Origin: Microbacterium sp. Root553
Lineage (GTDB): Bacteria; Actinomycetota; Actinomycetes; Actinomycetales; Microbacteriaceae
Assembly (NCBI RefSeq): GCF_001426995.1
Contig: NZ_LMFY01000001.1
Coordinates: 818,709 to 882,708, forward strand
Reading direction: 5' to 3'
DNA length: 64,000 nucleotides
Shown in pieces: positions 57,010 through 64,000 of this stretch. The notes below the pieces were generated by a model, which was not told the origin of the DNA, searched no databases, and saw nothing but the letters and a program-made list of their open reading frames with translations. Position 1 is the first letter of the stretch. Each line of letters opens with the position of its first letter. Position numbers and translations under genes: made by a program.

Positions 57010-58230
57010 CTACCTCGGCGTGCGCGCCGCCAGCGCCCCGGCGAGCAGCACCGCGACCAGGGCCGCCGCCGGCGCGACGATCAGCCCGGCCCGCAGGCTC
57101 TGGGTGTCGGCGATGAATCCGACGACCGGCGGGGAGAGCAGGAAGCCCAGCCGCAGCAGCCACGACACGACCGTCAGACCGACCCCCGGGCGCAGCCCCG
57201 GCAGCTCGTCGGCGGCGTGCATGGCGGCGGGGATGAGGGTCGCGATCCCGAAGCCGATGGCCGCGAAGCCCGCGATCGTGCCGGGGACGCTGGGAAAGAT
57301 CAGCGCGAGGGTCATGCCGACCGCCGCGATCAGGCCGCCGACGACGGCCACAGCTCGCTGTCCGAAGCGGTCGGTCATCCCGTCGCCCAGCATCCGCCCG
57401 ATGAACTGGGCGCCCACGAGGGCGATGAAACCGAGCGGCGCGATCGCGGCAGCGGCGCCGAGCGACTCCGAGAGATAGAGGGTCGCCCACGAGTTCCCCG
57501 CATCCTCGGCGATCGCTCCGGCCATGGCGATCAGTGTCAGAGCGATCACCATCAGCACGATCCGCGGGCTGACACCGCGGCGCACCGACGATGCGACCTC
57601 TGCGGGTTCGGCCACGGCCCGGGCGTCGGCCTCCTCATCGCGTCCCGGCAGGCAGAACCTCAGCGCCGTGAGCGCCACCGCCGCGAACACCGCGGTCGAG
57701 ATTCCCAGGTGCACGCCGAGGGGCAGCTGCAGCGCGATGGCCGCCGCGGCCATTCCGCCACCGACGACCGCGCCGATCGACCAGATCGCGTGGAACGTGT
57801 TGATGATCGACCGACCGTACCGACGCTGCACACGCAGGCCGTGGGCGTTCTGCGCCACGTCGGTGATCGCATCGAAGGCGCCACCGCACAGCAGGGCGAC
57901 CGCGAAGAGGATGCCCGTGGGCGACAGCGCCGCGGCGAGAAGTCCGAGGGCGGTCGCGATCGTGCCGAACACGGCGATGCGCGCCGATCCGAACCGGCGG
58001 ATCAGCACTGCGGATAGAAGGCCCGCGGCTATCGCCCCCGCGGGGAAGGCGGCGATAGCGAGGCCGTAGCCGACGTTGTCGAGCTCGAGGGCCGTCTTGA
58101 TCTCGGGGTACCGCGGGAGGATGTTGGCGAACAGCGCCCCGTTGGTGAAGAACAACGCCGAGACGGCGATGCGCGCTCGGGTCGTTGCGCGATCCGGAGC
58201 GGCGGATCGAATCGATTCGACAGTCGTCAT
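57010..58230 (-). CDS. MFS transporter
   Basis: 406 residues, twelve helices. The N-terminus has FFTNGALFANILPRYPEIKTAL, and the loop 2-3 motif is AVLIRRFGSARIAVFG; IGRMLGDGMTDRFGQRAV is the matching motif in the second half. It resembles the YbjJ/FucP-like or CynX-like drug/sugar transporter groups. A 98-base gap separates it from a DUF7882-like gene on the same strand. The substrate is not known. Confidence 0.87.
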   Translation of the reverse strand: MTTVESIRSAAPDRATTRARIAVSALFFTNGALFANILPRYPEIKTALELDNVGYGLAIAAFPAGAIAAGLLSAVLIRRFGSARIAVFGTIATALGLLAAALSPTGILFAVALLCGGAFDAITDVAQNAHGLRVQRRYGRSIINTFHAIWSIGAVVGGGMAAAAIALQLPLGVHLGISTAVFAAVALTALRFCLPGRDEEADARAVAEPAEVASSVRRGVSPRIVLMVIALTLIAMAGAIAEDAGNSWATLYLSESLGAAAAIAPLGFIALVGAQFIGRMLGDGMTDRFGQRAVAVVGGLIAAVGMTLALIFPSVPGTIAGFAAIGFGIATLIPAAMHAADELPGLRPGVGLTVVSWLLRLGFLLSPPVVGFIADTQSLRAGLIVAPAAALVAVLLAGALAARTPR

Positions 58231-58328
58231 GTCGACGACGTTACACGCTCACGCGCGCGCCCGCCCTCACCGAGACGCGCTGCGCCGACGACCCCCGCGC
58301 CGCGCCTGCGCCATCCCCCGATCCCCCG

Positions 58329-58658
58329 TCACGCACTCATGGCGTGCAGCGGCGGTCGCGTCGAGACCGCGACGGCGAACTCGTCGCGGGTCAGGTCGAG
58401 TCCGCCCGCAGAGCCCGCGGCGTTCATCATCGCGGTGACCAGCGCACGGTCGATCTCCGACGGCCGATCCATCGCGATCCGGAGCGGGATGGACGCATGC
58501 ACCCACAGTGTTTCGACCACACCGCCGTCCATCGCCAGAGTGAGCGGGAACGACTCGTTCCGTCGCAGCTTGGTCATGGCCACCATGCGCAGATGAGTGA
58601 GCGTGCGGTCATCGATCTCGATGCGCTCGGCGGTGTTTCCGTAGGTCAGGTGGCCCAT
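58329..58658 (-). CDS. DUF7882-like small conserved protein of Microbacteriaceae
   Basis: 109 residues. The start MGHLTYGNTAERIEIDDRTLTHLRMVAMTKLRRNESFPLTL resembles the short proteins often annotated as DUF7882 (or wrongly as 'ATP-dependent DNA ligase') in Microbacterium and relatives. A central WVHASIPLRIAM strand and a C-terminal helix follow. GAAGGAG precedes ATG 58658. A near-perfect MarR-type palindrome lies about 43 bases upstream, so expression is probably controlled by one of the adjacent MarR genes. Function unknown. Confidence 0.72.
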   Translation of the reverse strand: MGHLTYGNTAERIEIDDRTLTHLRMVAMTKLRRNESFPLTLAMDGGVVETLWVHASIPLRIAMDRPSEIDRALVTAMMNAAGSAGGLDLTRDEFAVAVSTRPPLHAMSA

Positions 58659-58700
58659 GATCTCTCCTTCAGGCGAAGACTTCGCTTGATAGATAGATTA

Positions 58701-58713
58701 CTAGGTTACCTAG
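58701..58713. promoter_or_regulatory. MarR-type operator, CTAGGT-T-ACCTAG
   Basis: A perfect 6-1-6 inverted repeat, upstream of the DUF7882-like gene and just past the stop of the MarR gene that ends at 58731. Related copies lie at 59227-59239 and 62055-62067. Confidence 0.65.
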
Positions 58714-58730
58714 CTAAACGAAAGCCGGAG

Positions 58731-59180
58731 TTAAGGGATCTCGCCGATCTCCTCGATCAGGCGACGCAGGAAGCGGCCCACGACCTCGGTCTGCTCGGGG
58801 GTGAACTCGCTCGCGATCGCCTCGACCCTCTGCGTGAGCTCGTCGGCCGGCGAGTGGAGATCGCGCAGCGAGGCGCGGAGCACTTTCGAGCGCGCATCGT
58901 CGGGGTGCGGTGCCACCACGATCTGCCCGCGCTCCTGCAGACGACGCAGCAGGCTCGTGATCGCCGCCGTGCTCACGTTCAGGTGGGCTGCGAGCCCTCC
59001 GGGCGTCGCCGGCGCATCGTCCGGGGCATCGACGATGTACCGCATGGCCTCGCGGTCGGTGTCATTGGGGGCGCGGACCGCCGCGAGTCGTCGCGCGAGT
59101 TGCGCTTCGGCACGGCGGAGTTCATCGACACGGGCGACCAGGTCGGTCTTCGCCGTGCGGACGTGGATATTCATCTTCAT
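58731..59180 (-). CDS. MarR-family transcriptional regulator
   Basis: 149 residues from ATG 59180 (AGGGGG upstream). Winged helix visible as TPGGLAAHLNVSTAAITSLLRRLQERGQIVVAPHPDDARSKVLRAS, flanked by dimerisation helices. It is divergent from a second MarR gene with 148 bases between, which contain a degenerate CTAGGT-type box. It could autoregulate and control the DUF7882-like gene and the genes near 62 kb. Confidence 0.88.
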   Translation of the reverse strand: MKMNIHVRTAKTDLVARVDELRRAEAQLARRLAAVRAPNDTDREAMRYIVDAPDDAPATPGGLAAHLNVSTAAITSLLRRLQERGQIVVAPHPDDARSKVLRASLRDLHSPADELTQRVEAIASEFTPEQTEVVGRFLRRLIEEIGEIP

Positions 59181-59226
59181 GCGACACCCCCTGAAACTTC
59201 CATGCTACTACTCGGAAGCCACGTAA

Positions 59227-59239
59227 CCAGGTGAGCTAG
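59227..59239. promoter_or_regulatory. degenerate MarR-type box between the two MarR genes
   Basis: CCAGGTGAGCTAG matches CTAGGTTACCTAG at 10 of 13 bases. The adjoining AGCTAGCTATATATC is AT-rich and may include a promoter -10 element. Confidence 0.45.
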
Positions 59240-59328
59240 CTATATATCTGTACGCAGTATCTCGGCGTGGGTGCCAAGATAGAGGCCTGCGCCGATGAGG
59301 CTCTGAGCACCGACGAGGAGGTGGCGTG

Positions 59329-59889
59329 ATGGAGAACTCCGAAGAGTTCACCCGTTCCGGCTACTGGTATCCGGACGCCGAATCAGCCAGCACCGTCGAC
59401 GTGCTGAATCTGCTTCGTCGCTACAGATCGGCCGAGACGGCCATGCGCGCCCGCACGCGCGTCTCGATGAAGATGAACGAGACCGATCTGGTCGCCCTGC
59501 GGTTCCTGCTGCGCGAACAGCGTGCGGGTCGCATCGTGCGTCCGATCGACATCGCTCGCATGCTCGACATCTCGACGGCGTCCACGACGACCCTGATCGA
59601 CCGGCTCGAGAAGGGCGGGCACGCCCGCCGCGAGCGCCACCCCACCGACAGGCGGGCCGGCGTCGTCGTCCCCACGGTCAGCAGTGACGACGAGGTGCGC
59701 GACACTCTCGGTGCCATGCACCGTCGGATGCTCGCGCTCGTCGACGAGATGAGCGACAGGGAGCGCGCCGTCGTGACGCGGTTCCTCGCCGGGATGACCT
59801 CGGCGATCGAAGAGGCGAGCGATCTCGATCAGGAGCTGCGCGACGTCATCCGCTCGCATGAGGAGTCGGAGGGGGAGGCGGGCGAGTAG
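59329..59889 (+). CDS. MarR-family transcriptional regulator
   Basis: 186 residues from ATG 59329 (GAGGAGG upstream; GTG 59326 is also possible). HTH region RPIDIARMLDISTASTTTLIDRLEKGGHARRERHPTDRRAGVVV with dimerisation helices at both ends. The N-terminal 20 residues (SEEFTRSGYWYPD) are unusual for MarR proteins. It converges on the ProP-like gene. Distinct from the neighbouring MarR protein; together they may form a divergent regulatory pair. Confidence 0.88.
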   Translation: MENSEEFTRSGYWYPDAESASTVDVLNLLRRYRSAETAMRARTRVSMKMNETDLVALRFLLREQRAGRIVRPIDIARMLDISTASTTTLIDRLEKGGHARRERHPTDRRAGVVVPTVSSDDEVRDTLGAMHRRMLALVDEMSDRERAVVTRFLAGMTSAIEEASDLDQELRDVIRSHEESEGEAGE

Positions 59890-59906
59890 CCCGACTCCCC
59901 CTCGAC

Positions 59907-61475
59907 TCACGCCTTCTCGGCAGCCCCTTCGCCCTCGGCATCCGCATCGGCGAGACGCTCGGGGAACAGCTCGTCCAGATCGAGGTCGGGGTTGTCCTCC
60001 TGCGTCTCGACCAGCTCGACAGCCTCTTCGTGCGTCTGCACGCTCGGCATGGCACCCGGCAGCGGACGCCGCGCCGACTCCTTGAGCACGACGACCGCGA
60101 TGAAGCCGGCGATCGACGTCCCGATGACGTAGAAGGCCGGTGCGAGCGACGACCCCGTCATCTGCACCAGTGCCTCCATGACCACCGGTGCGGTACCGGC
60201 GAACAGGGCGACGGCCAGATTGTAGGAGATGCCCATGCCGCCGTACCGCGATGACGTCGGGAAGAGCGCGGGCAGCGACGAGGCGAGGTTCGCCACGTAG
60301 AAGGTGACCGGGAACGCCAGCAGCGCGAGGCCGAGCAGCGTCGACCAGATCTCGCCGTGCATCATGAACAGGAACGCGGGGACGGCGAGGACGATCGCCG
60401 AGATCGAGCCGACGAACAGCACCTTCTTGCGACCGATGCGGTCGGACAGCTTGCCGGTGAGCGGGATGCACAGGGCCATCGCGACCAGCACGGGCAGCGT
60501 CAGCAGCGTGCCGTGCACCTCGTCGTAGCCGAGGGTTCCGGTCAGATAGGTCGGCATGTACGAGGTCAGCGCGTAGCCGACGGTGTTCGCAGCCGCGACG
60601 AGCACGAACGCCGTGAGGAGCTCACGCCAGTAGGCACGGATCAGGGCGAGCACGCCCTTCGGTGCATCCGCCGCGGCCTGCGCCTCGTCGGACGCGCGCG
60701 CGGCGGCATCCTGCGCCTCCTGGAAGGCGGGGGTGTCCTCGATCTTGAGGCGGAAGTAGATCGCGATGAGCCCCAGCGGCAGTGCGACGAGGAACGGGAT
60801 GCGCCAGGCGAAGCCCTGCATGGTCTCCGCCGAGAGGGTGAGCTGGAGGATCGAGACGAAGGCGGCGCCGATCGCGAAGCCCATGTACGAGCCGAGGTCG
60901 AGCAGCGAGGCGTAGAAGCCGCGGCGCTTGTCGGGCGCGTACTCGGTGATGAACGTGGTGGCGCCGGCGTACTCGCCGCCGGTCGAGAAGCCCTGGGCGA
61001 GCTTGAGCACGATCAGCAGGATCGGCGCCCAGACGCCGATGACCGAGAAGTCGGGCAGCACGCCGATGAGGAAGGTCGCGGCCGCCATCATGATCAGGGT
61101 GAACGCGAGCACGCGCTGTCGACCCAGACGGTCTCCGAGCTGGCCGAGGACGATGCCGCCGAGCGGGCGCGCGACGAAGGTCACCGCGAAGACGCCGAGA
61201 GAGAAGAGCGACTGGGCTCCGGCGGAGGCATCCGGCAGGAAAGCCCGGCCGATGATGACGGCGAGATAGCCGTACACGCCGATGTCGTACCACTCCATGA
61301 GGTTCCCGACCACGGTGCCGGCGACGGCGCGGCGCAGCATCGGGCGGTCGACCACGGTGACGTCCTCGACCGTGAGGCGTCGCGGTTCGTCCTTCACCGG
61401 TCGCAGACGACGCAGGAGTCGCTGCCACAGGGTCGGGACCTGGTTCTTCAAGGGATCGGACATGCCGTCAATCAT
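59907..61475 (-). CDS. MHS-family MFS transporter (ProP/proline-betaine-like)
   Basis: 522 residues (ATG 61475, or 61463 with less clear ribosome site). Twelve helices with the MHS hallmarks GNLMEWYDIGVYGYLA, RPLGGIVLGQLGDRLGRQRVL, GFSTGGEYAGATTFITEYAPDKRRG and LSDRIGRKK. This group imports compatible solutes, dicarboxylates or shikimate with protons. The C-terminal tail is acidic (EDNPDLDLDELFPE), not the coiled coil of osmosensory ProP. The proline/betaine assignment is a family-level guess. Confidence 0.9.
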   Translation of the reverse strand: MIDGMSDPLKNQVPTLWQRLLRRLRPVKDEPRRLTVEDVTVVDRPMLRRAVAGTVVGNLMEWYDIGVYGYLAVIIGRAFLPDASAGAQSLFSLGVFAVTFVARPLGGIVLGQLGDRLGRQRVLAFTLIMMAAATFLIGVLPDFSVIGVWAPILLIVLKLAQGFSTGGEYAGATTFITEYAPDKRRGFYASLLDLGSYMGFAIGAAFVSILQLTLSAETMQGFAWRIPFLVALPLGLIAIYFRLKIEDTPAFQEAQDAAARASDEAQAAADAPKGVLALIRAYWRELLTAFVLVAAANTVGYALTSYMPTYLTGTLGYDEVHGTLLTLPVLVAMALCIPLTGKLSDRIGRKKVLFVGSISAIVLAVPAFLFMMHGEIWSTLLGLALLAFPVTFYVANLASSLPALFPTSSRYGGMGISYNLAVALFAGTAPVVMEALVQMTGSSLAPAFYVIGTSIAGFIAVVVLKESARRPLPGAMPSVQTHEEAVELVETQEDNPDLDLDELFPERLADADAEGEGAAEKA

Positions 61476-61565
61476 CTCTCTCGTGGTGGCCGGTCCCGGT
61501 ATTCGGGGCCGGACATGAAGCGAGGAGGCGACTCTCGTCGCCTCCCCGCTCGGTGCAGACCGTTC

Positions 61566-61736
61566 TCAGTTGAGAGCGTCCTTGACGTTCTCGCCGGCCT
61601 TCTTGACGTTGGCCTTGGCCTGGTCCGCGCGGCCCTCGGCCTCGAGCTTCTCGTTGTCGGTCACCTTGCCGACGGTCTCCTTCGCCTTGCCGGCGAGGTC
61701 CTGAGCGGCGTTCTTGATCTTGTCATCGAGTCCCAT
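61566..61736 (-). CDS. CsbD-family stress protein
   Basis: 56 residues: MGLDDKIKNAAQDLAGKAKET, then VGKVTDNEKLEAEGRADQAKANVKKAG. This is the CsbD-like pattern of small, charged, helical general-stress proteins. Length and layout are normal for the family. AAAGGA precedes ATG 61736. It is the second gene after a small membrane protein on the same strand. Confidence 0.9.
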   Translation of the reverse strand: MGLDDKIKNAAQDLAGKAKETVGKVTDNEKLEAEGRADQAKANVKKAGENVKDALN

Positions 61737-61774
61737 GGGGGATCCTTTCTCTTCTCTGCGGTGGTCGGGGGGAG

Positions 61775-62026
61775 TCAGAGGGGGAGGCCGAACGTGGCCG
61801 CCATCATGAGCGGCATCGTCGCCGCGGCGATCAGTGCGACCAGTGCCGCGGCACGCCAAGCCCCATGGCGTGCCGCGGCGGTCAGGGGCGCGCGTCCGAC
61901 ACCGGTCGCGCGCCCCACAGCCTCGCTGGCGGGTAACGGTGCGAGGCTGACCGCCGTCGAGAGCGCAGACGATGCGTCGAAAGAATCTGGGGAGACGCGG
62001 GTGGGGGAATTCGTTGCCCTGGACAT
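61775..62026 (-). CDS. small membrane protein of unknown function
   Basis: 83 residues: a Ser/Ala-rich N-terminal half and one hydrophobic helix at the C-terminus (WRAAALVALIAAATMPLMMAATFGLPL). No family recognised. It lies 38 bases upstream of the CsbD gene on the same strand, and a MarR-type box (62055-62067) lies about 30 bases before its start, so it may be part of a regulated stress operon. Confidence 0.62.
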   Translation of the reverse strand: MSRATNSPTRVSPDSFDASSALSTAVSLAPLPASEAVGRATGVGRAPLTAAARHGAWRAAALVALIAAATMPLMMAATFGLPL

Positions 62027-62054
62027 GTGATCACCTTCCTCGCGGTAAAGGTTA

Positions 62055-62067
62055 CTAGGTGAACTAG
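62055..62067. promoter_or_regulatory. MarR-type box in the divergent gap before the CsbD operon
   Basis: CTAGGTGAACTAG matches the perfect box at 58701-58713 at 11 of 13 bases. It lies between the minus-strand small protein/CsbD genes and the plus-strand oxidoreductase, able to affect both. Confidence 0.5.
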
Positions 62068-62117
62068 TGATTTGTCACCCTAGCGATAATTCGGCCGGAC
62101 CGGCCTACTCTCGAAAC

Positions 62118-63698
62118 ATGACGGAGCTCACCCAGCCCACCGGGCACGAAGAGGCGCTGCGCGCCCTCCCCCACGACGACGGAGCCGCCCCTCGCGTCCT
62201 CGTCCTCGGCGCCACCGGCTACATCGGCGGACGCCTCACCCCACGCCTGCTCAATGCCGGCTACCGCGTGCGGGTTCTGGCCCGCGATGCCGCACGCGCG
62301 GCATCGTTCCCCTGGGGCCCGGAATCCGAGATCGTCGAGGGCTCGGCCGACGATGCGGATGCCGTGGCCGCGGCCATGGCGGACGTCGACGTGGTCTACT
62401 ACCTGATCCACTCCATGAGCGCCGGCAAGGGTTTCGAAGAGAGCGACGAGCAGGCGGCGACGACGGTGGCGGATGCCGCGGCGAAGGCCGGCGTGCGGCG
62501 GATCGTCTATCTGGGCGGCCTGCACCCTGAGGATGCGAAACTGTCGCCGCACCTGCGCTCACGCGTGCGGGTCGGCGAGATCTTCCTCGAGTCCGGTGTG
62601 CCGACGCTGGTGCTGCAGGCCGGTGTCGTGATCGGCTCGGGATCCGCGTCGTTCGAGATGATCCGGCACCTCACCGACGTGCTGCCGTACATGCCGGCAC
62701 CGAAGTGGGTGCGCAACCGCATCCAGCCCATCGCCGTGCGCGACGTGCTGCACTATCTGCTCGGCGCTGCCCGCGTCGACGACGACGTGAATACCGCGGT
62801 CGACATCGGCGGCCCCGACGTGCTGCGCTACGGCCAGATGATGAACGGCTACGCGCTCGAGGCGGGGCTGCGGCAGCGGGCGATCGCGGCGCTGCCGGTG
62901 CTGACCCCCGGTCTCGCATCGCACTGGGTGAACCTGGTCACGCCGGTGCCCCGGTCGATCGCCCGCCCCCTCGTCGCCTCGCTGCAGAACGAGTGCATCG
63001 TGAAGGACCACGCGATCGACGACCTCATCCCCCGTCCCGACGGGGGGCTGACCCCGTATCGCACGGCCGTGTCGCTCGCGCTGGGTCGCGTCGACGCCGA
63101 CACGATCGAGACGAGCTGGCAGGATGCCGAGGTCTCGGGGGCGCCGAGCGACCCCCTGCCCAGCGACCCCGAATGGGCGGGTCGCACGGTGTTCACCGAC
63201 ACCCGCGAGCTCAAGACTGCGGCGCCCGTCGATGGTCTGTGGCGCGTGATCATCGGCATCGGCGGGTCGAACGGGTGGTACTCCTCGAAGTTCCTCTGGG
63301 CCGTGCGCGGCTGGATGGACCGGCTCGTCGGCGGCGTGGGTCTGCGCCGTGGACGTCGCAGCAAGGTCGAGGCGCGGGTCGGTGACGCGATCGACTTCTG
63401 GCGCGTCGAGGCCGTCGAGGAACCGGGGCGCGCGACCGAGTCCTCGGCCGCGAGCGGAGGCCTGCTGCGGCTGCGGGCCGAGATGAAGGTTCCGGGCGAG
63501 GCATGGCTCGAGCTGCGGGCGCTGCCCGACGGCGACGGGTCGCGCTACGAGCAACGTGCCGTCTTCTTCCCTCGCGGACTCCTCGGCCGGATGTACTGGC
63601 TCGGGGTGCTGCCCTTCCACGGATTCATCTTCGCGGGCATGGCGGCCCGGATCACCGACGCCGCCGCGGTGCCGGTCGAAACCGTCGCCGCGGACTGA
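62118..63698 (+). CDS. NAD(P)-binding protein with C-terminal DUF2867 domain
   Basis: 526 residues. An atypical SDR Rossmann domain (VLVLGATGYIGGRLTPRLLNAGYRVRVLARD; VYYLIHSMSAGKGFEESD; RIVYLGGLHP) covers about 20-330. The C-terminal ~190 residues (GLWRVIIGIGGSNGWYSSKFLWAVRGWMDRLVGG; YEQRAVFFPRGLLGRMYWLGVLPFHG) are the DUF2867 domain, with the conserved Gly-Gly and Trp residues. This fusion is widespread in actinobacteria; its activity is not established. Confidence 0.87.
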   Translation: MTELTQPTGHEEALRALPHDDGAAPRVLVLGATGYIGGRLTPRLLNAGYRVRVLARDAARAASFPWGPESEIVEGSADDADAVAAAMADVDVVYYLIHSMSAGKGFEESDEQAATTVADAAAKAGVRRIVYLGGLHPEDAKLSPHLRSRVRVGEIFLESGVPTLVLQAGVVIGSGSASFEMIRHLTDVLPYMPAPKWVRNRIQPIAVRDVLHYLLGAARVDDDVNTAVDIGGPDVLRYGQMMNGYALEAGLRQRAIAALPVLTPGLASHWVNLVTPVPRSIARPLVASLQNECIVKDHAIDDLIPRPDGGLTPYRTAVSLALGRVDADTIETSWQDAEVSGAPSDPLPSDPEWAGRTVFTDTRELKTAAPVDGLWRVIIGIGGSNGWYSSKFLWAVRGWMDRLVGGVGLRRGRRSKVEARVGDAIDFWRVEAVEEPGRATESSAASGGLLRLRAEMKVPGEAWLELRALPDGDGSRYEQRAVFFPRGLLGRMYWLGVLPFHGFIFAGMAARITDAAAVPVETVAAD

Positions 63699-63747
63699 CC
63701 CGCTCGCCCGCGATCCGGCGGGGTCGAGCTCGCCCGCCGCCGGGTGG

Positions 63748-64000
63748 GCGGGGCCAGTTCTGCACCGCGGACGGTAGGCGGGGTCAGTTCCGCACCGCGG
63801 ACGGTAGGCGGGGTCACTTTCGCACCGGAAACAGGAGATTCGGATGCGTTTCTGACCCCGCACCGAGCCGACGCTGCGCGCGGGGGCAAACGTCGCATCC
63901 GGAACGGCGTGCGGGGCCAGTTCTGCATCCCCAATCCAGGCGGGGTCAGTTCCGCACCCCGATCCAGGCGGGGTCAGTCCCGCACCCCCGATCCAGGCGG
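63748..64000. repeat. imperfect tandem repeat array running off the right edge
   Basis: Cluster 1 has a 30-base period: 63751-63780 and 63781-63810 differ by two bases, and 63811-63840 starts the same way then diverges. Cluster 2 has three units of 28-29 bases at 63911-63939, 63940-63967 and 63968-63996, with the shared core GCGGGGYCAGTYCYGCA. A single inverted copy of the core (TTTCTGACCCCGCA) lies between at about 63849. No protein or RNA gene can be supported in this 302-base tail. Confidence 0.75.

Noticed and set aside
60357..62030. Plus-strand open frame of 557 codons opposite the MHS transporter and CsbD
   Set aside because: It is a high-GC antisense artefact; the minus-strand proteins have clear family signatures.
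63748..64000. CRISPR array
   Set aside because: The units are joined directly or nearly so, with no unique spacers, and no cas genes are nearby.
1..64000. tRNA or rRNA genes
   Set aside because: No conserved GTTCGAATC-type arms in a cloverleaf context and no rRNA-like sequence were noticed in the gaps; a dedicated RNA scan was not possible.

Overview
The window looks like chromosomal DNA of a high-GC actinobacterium, most likely Microbacterium or a close relative in the Microbacteriaceae. This rests on the roughly 70% GC look of the sequence, GTG starts, many 4-base ATGA/GTGA overlaps between neighbouring genes (13 counted), a DtxR/IdeR-type iron box, a LAXTG-type surface anchor and a small DUF7882-like protein typical of the family. 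I saw no tRNA, rRNA, CRISPR array, prophage or intact insertion sequence. All assignments come from reading the translations; no database search was run.

Layout. 1-2.0 kb: end of a sugar-transfer operon with two glycosyltransferases. 2.0-7.6 kb: a cell-wall cluster resembling the VanC/E/G type of glycopeptide-resistance locus. A D,D-carboxypeptidase, alanine/serine racemase, D-Ala-D-X ligase and acyltransferase-3 membrane protein form a tightly overlapping operon, divergent from a response regulator/sensor kinase pair. 7.7-15.7 kb: azoreductase with HxlR regulator, zinc-ribbon SDR, a protealysin-like M4 protease with its emfourin-type inhibitor, MscS channel, RNase HI and DoxX. 16.1-23.4 kb: a 1,890-residue surface protein with 11 DUF11-like repeats and an LATTG anchor, followed by a LuxR regulator. 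23.6-27.9 kb: regulators (two ArsR-like, two IclR), an SRPBCC protein and two gene-poor stretches.

27.9-35.1 kb: an amino-acid catabolic locus: racemase, APC permease, homoserine dehydrogenase, aldehyde dehydrogenase, Lrp regulator and a Cys/Met-family PLP lyase. A repeated TGCATCATA motif lies upstream of the permease and between the lyase and lrp. The enzymes fit gamma-elimination of a substituted homoserine (canavanine is the best-known precedent) to homoserine, aspartate semialdehyde and aspartate. 35.1-42.8 kb: a neighbourhood resembling E. coli ydjXYZ-ynjABCDEF (flavin disulfide oxidoreductase, CDP-alcohol phosphatidyltransferase, TVP38 protein and a four-gene ABC transporter whose permease is split in two). 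42.9-51.0 kb: a radical SAM enzyme, a DUF5107/TPR protein, an AraC regulator and a GH35 beta-galactosidase with a pentapeptide-like insert.

51.1-55.9 kb: an iron-siderophore uptake operon behind a DtxR/IdeR box. 56.1-63.7 kb: SDR, two MFS transporters, two MarR regulators, CsbD and a DUF2867-type NAD(P)-binding protein; three MarR-like boxes of the form CTAGGTNANCTAG are spread through this part. 63.7-64.0 kb: an imperfect tandem repeat array that runs off the window. Several convergent gene pairs are separated by long hairpins, and two of these hairpins share sequence.

The strongest candidates for something undescribed are the split-VanT Van-like operon, the substituted-homoserine utilisation locus and the actinobacterial version of the ynj/ydj neighbourhood.
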